Part shown: one piece after another, positions 15,574 through 24,273 of the stretch
Layout: each line of letters begins with the position of its first letter
How positions within the stretch are numbered: the first letter of the stretch is position 1
Position numbers and translations under genes: made by a program
Assembly (NCBI RefSeq): GCF_000278725.1
Contig: NZ_ALCA01000022.1
Coordinates: 1 to 24,544 of the forward strand
Length of the DNA stretch: 24,544 nucleotides
Direction of reading: 5' to 3'
From: Actinomyces sp. ICM47
Lineage (GTDB): Bacteria > Actinomycetota > Actinomycetes > Actinomycetales > Actinomycetaceae
The notes under the pieces: model-generated
The model's input: only the letters and a program-made list of their open reading frames with translations
What the model was told of the DNA's origin: nothing
Database searches by the model: none

Positions 15574-17156
15574 CGAACGACCTCTTCCTTGGCTGCGGGC
15601 AGGTGCTCGACGTCGAGCGTGCCCTCGTGGATCCATGCATCGAGAACAGCCTGCCTGGCCTGCTTGCCGTACAGGATGGGCCACAGGCCGATCCAGCGGT
15701 TCTTCAAGAACAGGCGAAGCAGCCCGTTGGCGCGTTCCGAGTCGATATCACCACGCTCGTGCGCGATGCCCGCAGCGCGCTGGGAGCAGAAGCCACCCTG
15801 GCACGGCCCCATACCCAGGCGCATCTGGCGACGCACGTCGTCCAGCTGGCCCTTGGGCAGCGTATCCATGACGTTTTCGAGCATGGCACGGGTGGCCATC
15901 TCGCACTCACAGATGATCTGCTCGTGCGTGGGTCCCTCGTTACGGGACTCGACGTTCTCGAGGCGGTGGCCGATCGTGTAGAGGCGCGCTTCCTTGGCAG
16001 GGGGCACAGCCTCGTCGGCGGTCTTACACGGACGGGTCTCCCCCATCTCAGTGCACATGATGTCGACGATTCGCTCGGCCATGAGGCGGTAGGTGGTGAG
16101 CTTGCCGCCCGCGATGGTGAGCATGCCGTAGACGCCGTCTCGCGAGTTGTGGTCGATGATGCTCATGCCGCGTGCCATGTGACGGGTGTCGGTCTCCGAC
16201 ACACGAGAGTCCTTGATGAGGGGACGAGCACCCGCCCACGCGTGCACCGCGCGAGCCTTGCGGAAGCCGGGAATCATGGCTTCGCCGGAGTCGAGCATCT
16301 GCTGGACCTGGTCGGCGGGGATCGGCAGGTTGTCGGCGTCGTCAGACTTGAGGTCCGTCGTGCCGATGATGCACACCGTGTGGTCGGGCACCAGGATGTC
16401 ACCGTCGGCGGGCCACACGCAGCGGTTGATGACCGAGTGTGTAAGGCGGTGGTTCATGGCGATCATGATGCCGGCACCGGCGACAACGTCAACGCCGTGG
16501 CAGTCGGCCAGGCCAGCGATCTTTCCAGCCCATGGGCCGCCACAGTTCAGGACGAATCCGCATTCGATGCGCACGTCTTCGCCGCCGCGCTCGTCGCGAA
16601 CGATGACGGCACAAATGCGGTCGCCGTCGCGCTCAATATTGGTCACGCGGTGGTAGGTCAGGATCTGGGCACCGTAGGCCTGTGCGGAGCGGATGGCTCC
16701 CCAGGTCATCTGCCAGCCGTCGACCGTTCCGTCTTCGACTGCGAACGCACGCTTGATGCGCGGGTCCAGACGGGGTTCGCGGCGTAGGGCCTCAGCGATG
16801 GAGATTTCCTCTGCCGGCACCTTTGCAGCGGCAGCACGGGCCAGGAACTGGTCCGCGTAATCTTCATCGTCGTGAGCGGTCACCACGAAGAGGCCGCCGG
16901 TGGCCTCGATGGCGTTGGAGTTGATGCGCTTGACGATCTTGTTTTCTTCGGCGCATTCGGTGGCCGACTCGGGGTCGGAGGCGATGTAGCGCGCACCGGA
17001 GTGGAGTAGACCGTGGAAGCGACCGGACGTACCTTGAGCGATATCGGCCCGGTCGACGAGGACGGCAGAAAAGCCGCGCATTGCGACGTCGCGGACGACG
17101 CCGGCACCGGTGGATCCGCCACCGATGACGCACACGTCAGTGCGAAGTGTCTTCAC
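15570..17156 (-). CDS. glpA: Anaerobic glycerol-3-phosphate dehydrogenase subunit A
   Basis: The 528-residue catalytic flavoprotein that oxidises sn-glycerol-3-phosphate. The N-terminal FAD fold begins with VIGGGSTGAGVVRDVAMRG, followed by GTSGRFHGLLHSGARY, characteristic of GlpA/GlpD oxidases. A C-terminal BFD-like 2Fe-2S domain is visible with C416-x-C418 and C452-x4-C457 (CECE and GPCQGGFC), which distinguishes GlpA from aerobic GlpD. The start is GTG at 17156, with AAGGG nine bases upstream. It leads the glpABC operon, divergent from the M13 peptidase gene; the spacer between them holds several palindromes that may be control sites. No glpK or glpF lies in the window. Confidence 0.95.
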   Translation of the reverse strand: MKTLRTDVCVIGGGSTGAGVVRDVAMRGFSAVLVDRADIAQGTSGRFHGLLHSGARYIASDPESATECAEENKIVKRINSNAIEATGGLFVVTAHDDEDYADQFLARAAAAKVPAEEISIAEALRREPRLDPRIKRAFAVEDGTVDGWQMTWGAIRSAQAYGAQILTYHRVTNIERDGDRICAVIVRDERGGEDVRIECGFVLNCGGPWAGKIAGLADCHGVDVVAGAGIMIAMNHRLTHSVINRCVWPADGDILVPDHTVCIIGTTDLKSDDADNLPIPADQVQQMLDSGEAMIPGFRKARAVHAWAGARPLIKDSRVSETDTRHMARGMSIIDHNSRDGVYGMLTIAGGKLTTYRLMAERIVDIMCTEMGETRPCKTADEAVPPAKEARLYTIGHRLENVESRNEGPTHEQIICECEMATRAMLENVMDTLPKGQLDDVRRQMRLGMGPCQGGFCSQRAAGIAHERGDIDSERANGLLRLFLKNRWIGLWPILYGKQARQAVLDAWIHEGTLDVEHLPAAKEEVVR

Positions 17157-17179
17157 CGTGTTTTTCCCTTCACGTCTTC

Positions 17180-17196
17180 ATGAGGATGTGCCTCAT
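17180..17196 (-). promoter_or_regulatory. Inverted repeat in the glpA leader
   Basis: ATGAGG-CACAT-CCTCAT has 6-bp arms and a 5-bp spacer, 24 bases before the glpA start codon. Its downstream arm carries an ATG that opens a three-codon reading frame (ATGAAGACGTGA, minus 17181-17170) ending 13 bases before the glpA GTG. It may be an operator or a leader structure. Confidence 0.4.
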
Positions 17197-17250
17197 TGCG
17201 CTCACAATTCTGCCCCAAACGCCCCCATTTGAACGAATTCGCAGACCCCT

Positions 17251-17266
17251 ATGCACATATGTGCAT
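17251..17266. promoter_or_regulatory. Perfect 16-bp palindrome in the glpA-pepO spacer
   Basis: ATGCACATATGTGCAT is fully self-complementary. It lies about 95 bases upstream of the glpA start and 155 bases upstream of the peptidase start, a normal place for an activator or repressor site of the glp operon. It is not a clear match to a known CRP/GlxR or FNR consensus. Confidence 0.55.
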
Positions 17267-17338
17267 CCGCGGCGTGCGCCAAAGTTTCATTCGCACGTCT
17301 TTGCCTTGAATACCCCGAAAAACCGGGAATAACAACCA

Positions 17339-17352
17339 ATACGTGTCACGTA
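17339..17352. promoter_or_regulatory. Odd-spaced palindrome upstream of the M13 peptidase gene
   Basis: TACGTG-T-CACGTA (17340-17352) is a 13-bp repeat with a single central base. On the minus strand it reads GTGACACGTAT, an 11-base match to the ROK promoter at 8794-8804. Confidence 0.35.
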
Positions 17353-17409
17353 ATTCCGTTTGCGCCTCGCCGACATCGCTACGATCCACGCCACAGGCAC
17401 CAGACCCCC

Positions 17410-17415
17410 TAGAGT
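17410..17415 (+). promoter_or_regulatory. Candidate -10 box of a leaderless pepO transcript
   Basis: TAGAGT, then six bases, then ATG at 17422: identical hexamer and spacing to the permease gene at 3661-3673. The six bases GAGAGC include a weak purine run, but it is too close to the ATG for an ordinary Shine-Dalgarno sequence. Confidence 0.45.
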
Positions 17416-17421
17416 GAGAGC

Positions 17422-19461
17422 ATGACAAACACACTGCTCGCACGCGTCCTCGAATCTTCGAACATGGACCCCTCCGTGCGCCCCCAAGACGATTTTTACC
17501 GCCACGTGAACGGCACCTGGCTGGCGACCCACAATATTCCGGCCGACCGCCCGATGGACGGCGCCTTCCACGCACTGCGCGACGCATCCGAAAAATATGC
17601 CCGCGCAATTGCACAGGACGCGGCCGCCGGCAGACTCGACGATCCGGACGCGGACCGCATCGCAACCCTGTGGACGCAGTTCCTCGACGAGGACACTATC
17701 GAGGCCGCTGGTGCCGCTCCCCTGCGCGCCGAACTCGACGCGATCAACGCCTGCGCGACGCGAGAGGAGTTAGCCGAGGCCATGGGCGCGCTTATGCGCG
17801 CCGGCATCGGTGGTCTGGTGGGTGCCTACGTGGGTACTGACCCTCATGATTCCTCCTCCTACATGGTTTCCCTCGTCCAGTCCGGCATTGGCCTGCCCGA
17901 TGAGGCCTACTACCGTGAGGAGGACTACGAGTCAATTCGCCAGGCCTACGTCGCCCACACCGGACGCCTCCTAGCGCTCGCGGGCGTGGCCGACCCCGAA
18001 GGTGCCGCACACCGCATCATGGCCCTGGAGACAGCCCTGGCTTCACATCACCGTGACTCTGTGTCCAACCGCGACCCGCTCCTGTCAGATAACCCGACGC
18101 CGTGGACCCGCTTGGCGTCGCTCGCCCCCGGCTTCGACTGGGACGCCTGGGCGCGCGGAGCCCGCATGCCGGTCTGCGGCCTCGTCGTCAACGTGGACCA
18201 GCCCGACTTCCTGCGCGGCGCGGCCTCCCTGTGGGAAAGCACCGACCTGGCCACCCTCAAGGAGTGGCTGAGCGCATCGACCATCGACGTGCGCGCCTCC
18301 CTGCTCTCGGCCGATTTCGTGGAGGAGAACTTCGACTTCCACGGCCGCACTCTCTCCGGCACGCAGGAGCTGCGTCCCCGATGGAAGCGCGCGCTGTCCC
18401 TCATCGAGTCCTACCTGGGCGACGCCATGGGCCGCGCGTGGGTCGCCCGCCATTTCCCGCCCGACGCAAAGGAAGCGATGGATGCGCTCGTCCAGCGCCT
18501 CCTCGACGCCTACGGCGAGTCGATCCGAGGCCTCGACTGGATGAGCGAGGACACCAAGGTCAAGGCGCTGGCCAAGCTGGCGACCTTCAACCCGAAGATC
18601 GGCTACCCCGTGAAGTGGCGCGACTACTCGACACTGCACCTGGACTCCTCCGCCACGCTCGTGGACAACGTGCGGGCCGCCAACGCGCACGCCACCGACC
18701 GCGAGTGGGCCAAGCTGGGCGGCCCCGTCGACCGCGACGAGTGGTACATGACTCCCCAGACGGTCAACGCCTACTACAACCCCACCCAGAACGAGATCGT
18801 GTTCCCCGCCGCGATCCTCCAGCCCCCGTTCTTTGACGCGCAGGCGGACGACGCGGTGAACTTCGGCGCGATCGGCGCGGTCATCGGTCACGAAATCGGC
18901 CACGGCTTCGACGACCAGGGCTCCCGATACGACGGCGACGGCAACCTGTCGAATTGGTGGACCGAGGAGGACCGGGCCGCTTTCGAGGAACGCACCCACG
19001 CCCTCATCGGACAGTACGACGTCCTCACGCCCTCCGTCCTCCTGCCCACCGAGGGTGACGAGGCCGTGGCCGACGACAGCGAAAACGGCACCGAGCGCTC
19101 GCTCCCCCACGTCAACGGCGCCCTGACTATCGGCGAGAACATCGGCGACCTGGGCGGCATGACAATCGCATGGAAGGCGTGGGTGGCCGCGCTGGCCGAG
19201 CAGGGACTCACCCCGCGAACGGCCCCGGTCATCGACGAGATCACCGGAGCTCAGCGCTTCTTCCTCTCGTGGGCGCGCGCCTGGCGGACCGCAACCCGCC
19301 CCCAGTTCGCCCGACAGATGCTGGCAGTCGACCCCCACTCCCCCGCGGAGTTCCGATGCAACCAGGTGCTGCGCAACCTGGATGCCTTCGCCCAGACGTT
19401 TGATGTCAAGCCCGGGGACGGCATGTGGCTCGGTCCGGCCGAACGCGTCACCATTTGGTAA
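17422..19461 (+). CDS. pepO: M13-family metalloendopeptidase (neprilysin/PepO-like)
   Basis: A 679-residue zinc endopeptidase that cleaves oligopeptides. The zinc motif H490-E-I-G-H494 sits in VIGHEIGHGFDDQG, and the third ligand in E572-N-I-G-D576 (GENIGDLGG). NAYYNP upstream of the zinc site is the M13 substrate-binding motif, and the N-terminal M13 domain starts RPQDDFYRHVNGTWL. The terminal CNQVLRNLDAFAQTFDVKPGD matches the family end, so the gene is complete. There is no signal peptide or N-terminal membrane anchor, so it is a cytoplasmic bacterial form, unlike mammalian neprilysin. It is followed by a small hairpin and then by an aminopeptidase gene, suggesting a joint role in peptide breakdown. 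The ATG is set by the family N-terminus. Confidence 0.93.
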   Translation: MTNTLLARVLESSNMDPSVRPQDDFYRHVNGTWLATHNIPADRPMDGAFHALRDASEKYARAIAQDAAAGRLDDPDADRIATLWTQFLDEDTIEAAGAAPLRAELDAINACATREELAEAMGALMRAGIGGLVGAYVGTDPHDSSSYMVSLVQSGIGLPDEAYYREEDYESIRQAYVAHTGRLLALAGVADPEGAAHRIMALETALASHHRDSVSNRDPLLSDNPTPWTRLASLAPGFDWDAWARGARMPVCGLVVNVDQPDFLRGAASLWESTDLATLKEWLSASTIDVRASLLSADFVEENFDFHGRTLSGTQELRPRWKRALSLIESYLGDAMGRAWVARHFPPDAKEAMDALVQRLLDAYGESIRGLDWMSEDTKVKALAKLATFNPKIGYPVKWRDYSTLHLDSSATLVDNVRAANAHATDREWAKLGGPVDRDEWYMTPQTVNAYYNPTQNEIVFPAAILQPPFFDAQADDAVNFGAIGAVIGHEIGHGFDDQGSRYDGDGNLSNWWTEEDRAAFEERTHALIGQYDVLTPSVLLPTEGDEAVADDSENGTERSLPHVNGALTIGENIGDLGGMTIAWKAWVAALAEQGLTPRTAPVIDEITGAQRFFLSWARAWRTATRPQFARQMLAVDPHSPAEFRCNQVLRNLDAFAQTFDVKPGDGMWLGPAERVTIW

Positions 19462-19465
19462 AAGC

Positions 19466-19481
19466 GTGTCCCAGCGGACAC
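19466..19481 (+). terminator. Small hairpin after pepO
   Basis: GTGTCC-CAGC-GGACAC begins five bases after the pepO stop: 6-bp arms, a 4-base loop, followed by ATTTCGG. Plausible weak terminator between the two peptidase genes. Confidence 0.5.
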
Positions 19482-19526
19482 ATTTCGGCGCGCCCCTCGC
19501 ATTCACCTGCAACACATGACACCATA

Positions 19527-19557
19527 GGAATGTTTGGCGCGACAGCGCCCCCATTCC
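19527..19557 (+). promoter_or_regulatory. Inverted repeat at the pepN promoter/leader
   Basis: GGAATG and CATTCC arms enclose a nested GGCGC-GACA-GCGCC stem. A weak promoter (TTCACC, 17 bases, TAGGAA at 19525-19530) would place the transcription start inside it, so it may act as DNA operator or as leader RNA. The outer arms resemble those of the hairpin before the MFS gene. Confidence 0.4.
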
Positions 19558-19576
19558 ATCGACGGAAAGGCACCCC

Positions 19577-22141
19577 ATGCCAGGCCTGAACCTCACTCGC
19601 GAGGAAGCGACCGAGCGCGCCTCGGTCATCTCCTCCGTGACACGCTACGAGATCTCGCTGGACCTCACGCGCGGCGACACCGATTTCGGATCGTTCACCC
19701 GCATCGAGTTCGACGCGCGCGAAGGCGCGTCCACGTTCGCGGACCTCGTGTCCAACAACGTGCACTCGATTCGGCTCAACGGCGTCGGCCTCGACCCGTT
19801 CTCCACCCACCAGGACAACCGCATCGCGCTGAACAACCTGGCGGAACACAACGTCCTCGAGGTCGACGCGTCCTGCCAGTACATGCACACGGGCGAAGGT
19901 CTGCACCGCTTCGTCGATCCCGCGGACGGCCAGGCCTACACCTACTCCCAGTTCGAGGTCCCGGACGCGCGCCGCGTCTACACGACCTTCGAGCAGCCCG
20001 ACCTGAAGTCGGTCTTTACTCTCACCGTCAAGGTCCCCAAGGGTTGGAAGGTCTTCTCCAACGCCCCCACCCCCTCCCCCGAGGAAGACGGCGACGCGTG
20101 GACCTACCGTTTCGCGACCACGGAAAAGATGTCGACGTACATCACCGCGATCGTGGCCGGCCCCTACGAGGGCACCACGGCCTCGCTCACGTCCTCCGAC
20201 GGCCGCACGATCGACCTGGGCGTGTACGCGCGCGCCTCGATCGTCGATCACCTGGACGCCGACGAGATCATCGACATCACCCGTCGCGGCTTCGAGTTCT
20301 TCGAGGGTGCCTACGGTATCGCCTACCCCTTCACGAAGTACGACCAGATCTTCGTGCCCGAGTACAACGCAGGTGCCATGGAAAACGCGGGCTGCGTGAC
20401 CTTCCGCGACGCCTACGTGTTCCGTACCCGTCCCACCGAGGCTCAGATGGAGGCTCGCGCCAACACGATCCTGCACGAGCTGGCGCACATGTGGTTCGGC
20501 GACCTGGTCACCATGAAGTGGTGGAACGACCTGTGGCTCAACGAGTCCTTCGCTGAGTTCATGAGCCACCTGGCCTTGGCCGAGGCCACCAAGTACACCG
20601 AAGGCTGGACCGGCTTCATGGTCCGCAAAGACTGGGGCCTCAAGCAGGATCAGCTGCCCACGACGCACCCGATCACGGCTGAGATCCGCGACCTGGCGGA
20701 CGTCGAGGTCAACTTCGACGGCATCACCTACGCCAAGGGTGCCTCCGTGCTACGTCAGCTCGTCTCCTACGTGGGACGCGACGCCTTCTTCGCGGGCCTG
20801 CACGAGTACCTGACGAAGCACTCCTACGCCAACGCGACCCTGGACGACCTGCTCACCGAGCTGGCCGCTGCGTCGGGCCGCGACCTGGCCTCGTGGTCGA
20901 AGGTGTGGCTGGAGGAAGCCGGCGTGACTCTCCTGCGTCCGGTCGTCACGACCGCCGAGGACGGCACGATTGAGCGCCTTGAAATCACGCAGGAAGCCTT
21001 CTCCGAGGGCGCCTCCCTGCGTCCGCATCGCCTGGGCGTCGCGGGCTACTCACTGACCGAGGAGGGGACGCTCACCCAGGTCTTCCGCGAGGAGCTCGAT
21101 GTCGACGGCGCGTCCACGGTCGTTGAGGCCGCTGCGGGCATCGCTCGTCCGGACTTTATCCTTGTCAACGACGGTGACCTCGGCTACGCGAAGGTGCGCC
21201 TGGACGAGCAGTCCCTGGCCTTCGCGGTCGCTAACATCACCAAGTTCACGGATTCCCTCACGCGCGGCGTCGTCATGGCCTCGGCGTGGGACATGACCCG
21301 CGACGGCGAGATGGCTGCCCGCGACTACCTGAACCTCGCGCTGACCTCGATCCCGGTTGAGGACAACATGAGCCTGCTCATGCTGACCCTGCGCCACATC
21401 GACGAGGCCGTGCGCACCTTCGTCGCACCACAGGCTCGCCCCGAGGCAGCCGAGGACACGGGCCGTCGCCTGCTGCTCCTGGCTCGCACCGCCGCATCCG
21501 GCTCGGACGCGCAGCGCATGCTCGTGGCCGCAGCCGCGCGCAATGCCTCCTCTGAGGAGCAGTTCGAGGCCATCCGCGGCCTGTTCGACGCCACCCAGAC
21601 CCTCGACGGCCTGGACCTGGACGTCGACCTCAAGTGGGATCTCCTGGTCTCGCTCGTGCGCGGCAGCGTCGCCACCGAGTCCGACATCGACGCTCTCGAG
21701 GCCGAGGACGACACGATGACCGGCCATCAGAACGCTGCGGCCTGCCGCGCCGCGCGCGCAGGCGAATGGATCAAGGCCGACGTGTGGGACAAGGTCCTCA
21801 CCGACACCTCAATCCCCAACGACACCCGCTGGGCGATGATCTCAGGCTTCTGGGCACAGGCACGCACCAACCCCTCGGCCTACGCCCCCTACGTCGCAGA
21901 ATACTTCGACGCACTGGCGGGCATCTGGGAGCGTTTCACCTTCCACACCGCCGAAGACCTGACCACGCTGCTGTTCCCGACCGCTCTGGCCGGTTACACA
22001 ACCGAGGTCGACGTGGTCGCGTCGGGCAAGGCGTGGATCGACACTCACGCCGACGCCTCTGCCGGTACGCTGCGCATCATCCGCGAGCTCATCGACGTGT
22101 GTGAGCGCCAGATCGCCAACCAGACGGTCGACGCGGGCTGA
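19577..22141 (+). CDS. pepN: Aminopeptidase N (M1 family)
   Basis: An 854-residue zinc aminopeptidase that removes N-terminal residues from peptides in the cytoplasm. The exopeptidase motif GAMEN is at residues 266-270. The zinc site is H300-E301-x2-H304-x18-E323, within HELAHMWFGDLV and NESFAEF. A long helical C-terminal (ERAP1-like) region completes the protein, as in the actinobacterial PepN type. There is no signal peptide. ATG at 19577 is preceded by GGAAAGG at a normal distance. Gene order suggests that the upstream M13 enzyme makes short peptides that PepN trims. A strong terminator follows the stop codon. Confidence 0.96.
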   Translation: MPGLNLTREEATERASVISSVTRYEISLDLTRGDTDFGSFTRIEFDAREGASTFADLVSNNVHSIRLNGVGLDPFSTHQDNRIALNNLAEHNVLEVDASCQYMHTGEGLHRFVDPADGQAYTYSQFEVPDARRVYTTFEQPDLKSVFTLTVKVPKGWKVFSNAPTPSPEEDGDAWTYRFATTEKMSTYITAIVAGPYEGTTASLTSSDGRTIDLGVYARASIVDHLDADEIIDITRRGFEFFEGAYGIAYPFTKYDQIFVPEYNAGAMENAGCVTFRDAYVFRTRPTEAQMEARANTILHELAHMWFGDLVTMKWWNDLWLNESFAEFMSHLALAEATKYTEGWTGFMVRKDWGLKQDQLPTTHPITAEIRDLADVEVNFDGITYAKGASVLRQLVSYVGRDAFFAGLHEYLTKHSYANATLDDLLTELAAASGRDLASWSKVWLEEAGVTLLRPVVTTAEDGTIERLEITQEAFSEGASLRPHRLGVAGYSLTEEGTLTQVFREELDVDGASTVVEAAAGIARPDFILVNDGDLGYAKVRLDEQSLAFAVANITKFTDSLTRGVVMASAWDMTRDGEMAARDYLNLALTSIPVEDNMSLLMLTLRHIDEAVRTFVAPQARPEAAEDTGRRLLLLARTAASGSDAQRMLVAAAARNASSEEQFEAIRGLFDATQTLDGLDLDVDLKWDLLVSLVRGSVATESDIDALEAEDDTMTGHQNAAACRAARAGEWIKADVWDKVLTDTSIPNDTRWAMISGFWAQARTNPSAYAPYVAEYFDALAGIWERFTFHTAEDLTTLLFPTALAGYTTEVDVVASGKAWIDTHADASAGTLRIIRELIDVCERQIANQTVDAG

Positions 22142-22154
22142 GTGCATCACGACA

Positions 22155-22192
22155 AGCGCCCGGAGGCAGTCAAAGTCGTGCCTCCGGGCGCT
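22155..22192 (+). terminator. Strong hairpin terminator after pepN
   Basis: Perfect 14-bp arms (AGCGCCCGGAGGCA at 22155-22168, its complement at 22179-22192) with a 10-base loop, 14 bases after the pepN stop, followed by a short T-containing stretch. Clear intrinsic-type terminator. Confidence 0.85.
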
Positions 22193-22532
22193 GTCTGTTC
22201 CCGTCTCAGCGCGTAAAGGTACGAGGGAACCCCTGCCTCGTCATGAACTGCCTTCCGTTTCTTGGACATCATCGCATTACCGATCATGATGCGGGAGCGA
22301 CAATCCCGGCAGTGGCGTCTCGTCTGGGCAGTTACAGAAAGAGGCAGTCAGGCACAGTGAAGTGGTTCATCTCATCAGTGGGGAGGAGGATACGAGCACA
22401 CACCATGACGTCGATGATGCGACTGAGCGACGCAGGTTCAAGTCAGGATCATGGAACGTTGCGTGACGATCAGATAACTAGGCACGCCGATCCCTTGTGT
22501 CGTGTGCAGCGAAACGTAACTGGCTCGTTCTA
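22193..22532. other. Non-coding spacer between the pepN terminator and the IS element
   Basis: About 340 bases with no open frame that has a ribosome-binding site, known motif or codon bias typical of the genome. A 96-codon frame at 22243-22533 has no recognisable content. The stretch may be decayed sequence at the edge of the insertion; I see no RNA gene in it. Confidence 0.5.
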
Positions 22533-22555
22533 GGTTCTAGTGGTGTTGGCATGGG

Positions 22556-22612
22556 GTCGGGGCCTGCCCGATGATTGGGGTTGCGGCACTTCAAACGCTG
22601 GGAGGCCCCGAC
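22556..22612 (+). repeat. Inverted repeat directly before the transposase start
   Basis: GTCGGGGCC (22556-22564) and GGCCCCGAC (22604-22612) are perfect 9-bp arms around a 39-base loop; the 3' arm ends on the base before the transposase ATG. Read-through RNA would fold so that the ribosome-binding site region is occluded, a known way for IS elements to limit expression from outside promoters. Confidence 0.55.
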
Positions 22613-23891
22613 ATGGGTAATGGTACCTTTTCTGCTCTGGATATGACGACCTATTGCGGGTTGGAGGAGCTGGGCTTGGTGGCTGTGGGGATGTGCTGCC
22701 AGGGGGCGGGTTCGTCCTGAAGTGCCGTGCCGCTAATCCTGCTCGGCTGTGTCCAGGGTGTGGGCGCCCGGGGGATGCGCTGGGGCCGCGTACCCGGTGC
22801 TTTGCGCACGAACCGCGGGGGCATCAGCCCACAACCATGGTGGTGTATGTGGGACGTTACCACTGTCGTGCGTGTTCTCGTTCCTGGTGTGATGACATCA
22901 GCCAGGCGGCTCCCCCACGCGCCAAGCTCTCCTTTGGGGCCTTGCGCTGGGGGCTTGTGTGCTTGATCGCTGACAATATGTCCATCAATCGCATTGCCGC
23001 TCACCTGGCGGTGGCCTGGCATACCGCTAACGAGGCGATACAGGCCTATGAGGAAGAACTCCTGCTGGCGGATTCGACTCGCTTTGAAGGAGTGCGCGTC
23101 ATTGGGGTCGATGAGCACGTGTGGCGTCATCGGGGTGGGGACAGGTACGCCACGGTGATCGTGGAGGTGACCCCTGTACGCGACCATACTGGCCCGGCCC
23201 GCCTCCTAGACGTGGTGCAAGGCCGCTCCAAACATGTCTTGTCTTCCTGGCTGGCCGCATGCCCCCAAGAATGGAAAGACAACATTGAGATCGTGGCAAT
23301 GGATGGGTTCAGTGGCTATAAGAGCGCAGCAGCCAGCCAGCTACCAGGGGCGGTGACGGTAATGGATCCCTTCCACGTTGTTCATATCGCCATCGACGCC
23401 CTAGAGCAGTGCCGCCAGCGCGTCCAGCAAGAAACCCTGGGGCATCGCGGCCGCAAGGGCGACCCCTTGTACGCGGCCCGCAAAACACTGCTGACCGGCA
23501 CCGACATCCTCACAGACACATCCCAGGCGCGCCTAGATGCCGTATTCGCCTGCCCCGACCACGCCGACGTGCACGCCACCTGGAGGATCTACCAGGACCT
23601 CTTAGCGGCCTACCGTGACCGTGACCCCAGGCGCGGCAAAAACACCCTCCGCCAGCTCATCACGACGCTCACCCGCCCGGGCTTGCCACACACATGCATC
23701 GAACTAGCCCGCATGGGCACAACCTTCACACGCAGAGCCGGGGACATCCTGGCCTACTTCGACGACCCCCACACCAGCAACGGCCCCTTCAACACCTACG
23801 CGGCATCGCTCAAGGATTCGTCAGCCACCGTAACTACCGTCTACACTGCCTCCTCCACTCCGGCGGATTCCAACACCTTCCACACCCTTAA
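22613..23891 (+). pseudogene. ISL3-family transposase, doubly frameshifted
   Basis: The frame opening at ATG 22613 encodes the ISL3 N-terminus (MGNGTFSALDMTTYCGLEELGL) but hits TGA at 22718. One base lost in the G-rich stretch near 22702-22711 would join it to the next frame (FVLKCRAANPARLCPGCGRPG), which carries the zinc finger, the HEPRGHQPTT segment, GVDEHVWRHRGG (first catalytic Asp), MDGFSGY and DPFHVVHIA. That frame reaches DDPHTSNGP and then diverges. The expected C-terminus (LQHLRGIAQGF onward, ending at TAA 23889-23891) continues in another frame. A deletion of about 22 bases near 23789 explains this and removes the TEAINGR-type segment that holds the catalytic Glu of the DDE triad. 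The undamaged middle is easily mistaken for a complete gene ending at 23925. Confidence 0.85.
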
Positions 23892-24192
23892 ATGCGAAGA
23901 ACAACTTAACTCTCCGCAACAATGACATGACAGTCTTTAAGGCCTAGCGAGACTCCTGTTTTACCCCACCGTATATCTAACAATACCGACCTGTTGGTTG
24001 ATCATATAGAGAGTCACACGATATTTGATTACATACCTCACATTCTACGAATTACCCGATGGTCACTCTTCGAGAATATAAGGCAAATTGCTAACCTTTA
24101 GTCAACAACTGCCAAGCTATCGACCGGTTAATCAATTTACGTGCATCTGCATTAACTGAATGGAAAACTGGACCAACGATACCCCTTATCGT

Positions 24193-24221
24193 TTGATTTG
24201 CAACAAACTGTCGTACATACT
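24193..24221 (+). promoter_or_regulatory. Possible promoter of the surface-protein gene
   Basis: TTGATT and CATACT are separated by 17 bases, a sigma-70-like arrangement about 105 bases upstream of the start codon. The surrounding AT-rich sequence makes chance matches more likely, so confidence is low. Confidence 0.35.
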
Positions 24222-24273
24222 CAACAAGTGACCGTCGTAGGTTCACCCCGATGACACTAATGATGTGTGGATA

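Larger units (their letters stand above)
22533..23903 (+). mobile_element. Degenerate ISL3-family insertion sequence
   Basis: About 1.37 kb built around an ISL3-type transposase. The right end, TTAAATGCGAAGAAC just after the transposase stop, looks like an ISL3 terminal repeat. The left end is set at GGTTCTAGTGGTGTTGG (22533) because it begins with the complementary GTTCT and a GGTGT core, but the two ends match only partly. No 8-bp target duplication is visible at the tentative borders. The transposase is broken, so the copy should be inactive by itself. Borders are uncertain by about ten bases. Confidence 0.65.

Noticed and set aside
17194..17213. lac-operator-like half site (GCGCTCACAATT) upstream of glpA
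   Set aside because: Only one half is present and there is no matching symmetric arm, so resemblance is probably chance.
11..22141. Other long overlapping frames opposite or out of phase with the ileS, glpA, glpB, M13 peptidase and pepN genes
   Set aside because: Arg/Ala/Pro/His-rich low-complexity translations without motifs, typical shadows of GC-rich genes; the opposite or alternative frames contain clear enzyme families.
23694..23891. Short plus-strand frame at the end of the IS as a separate gene
   Set aside because: Its C-terminal half (HLRGIAQGF onward) is the displaced end of the broken transposase, so it is part of the pseudogene.
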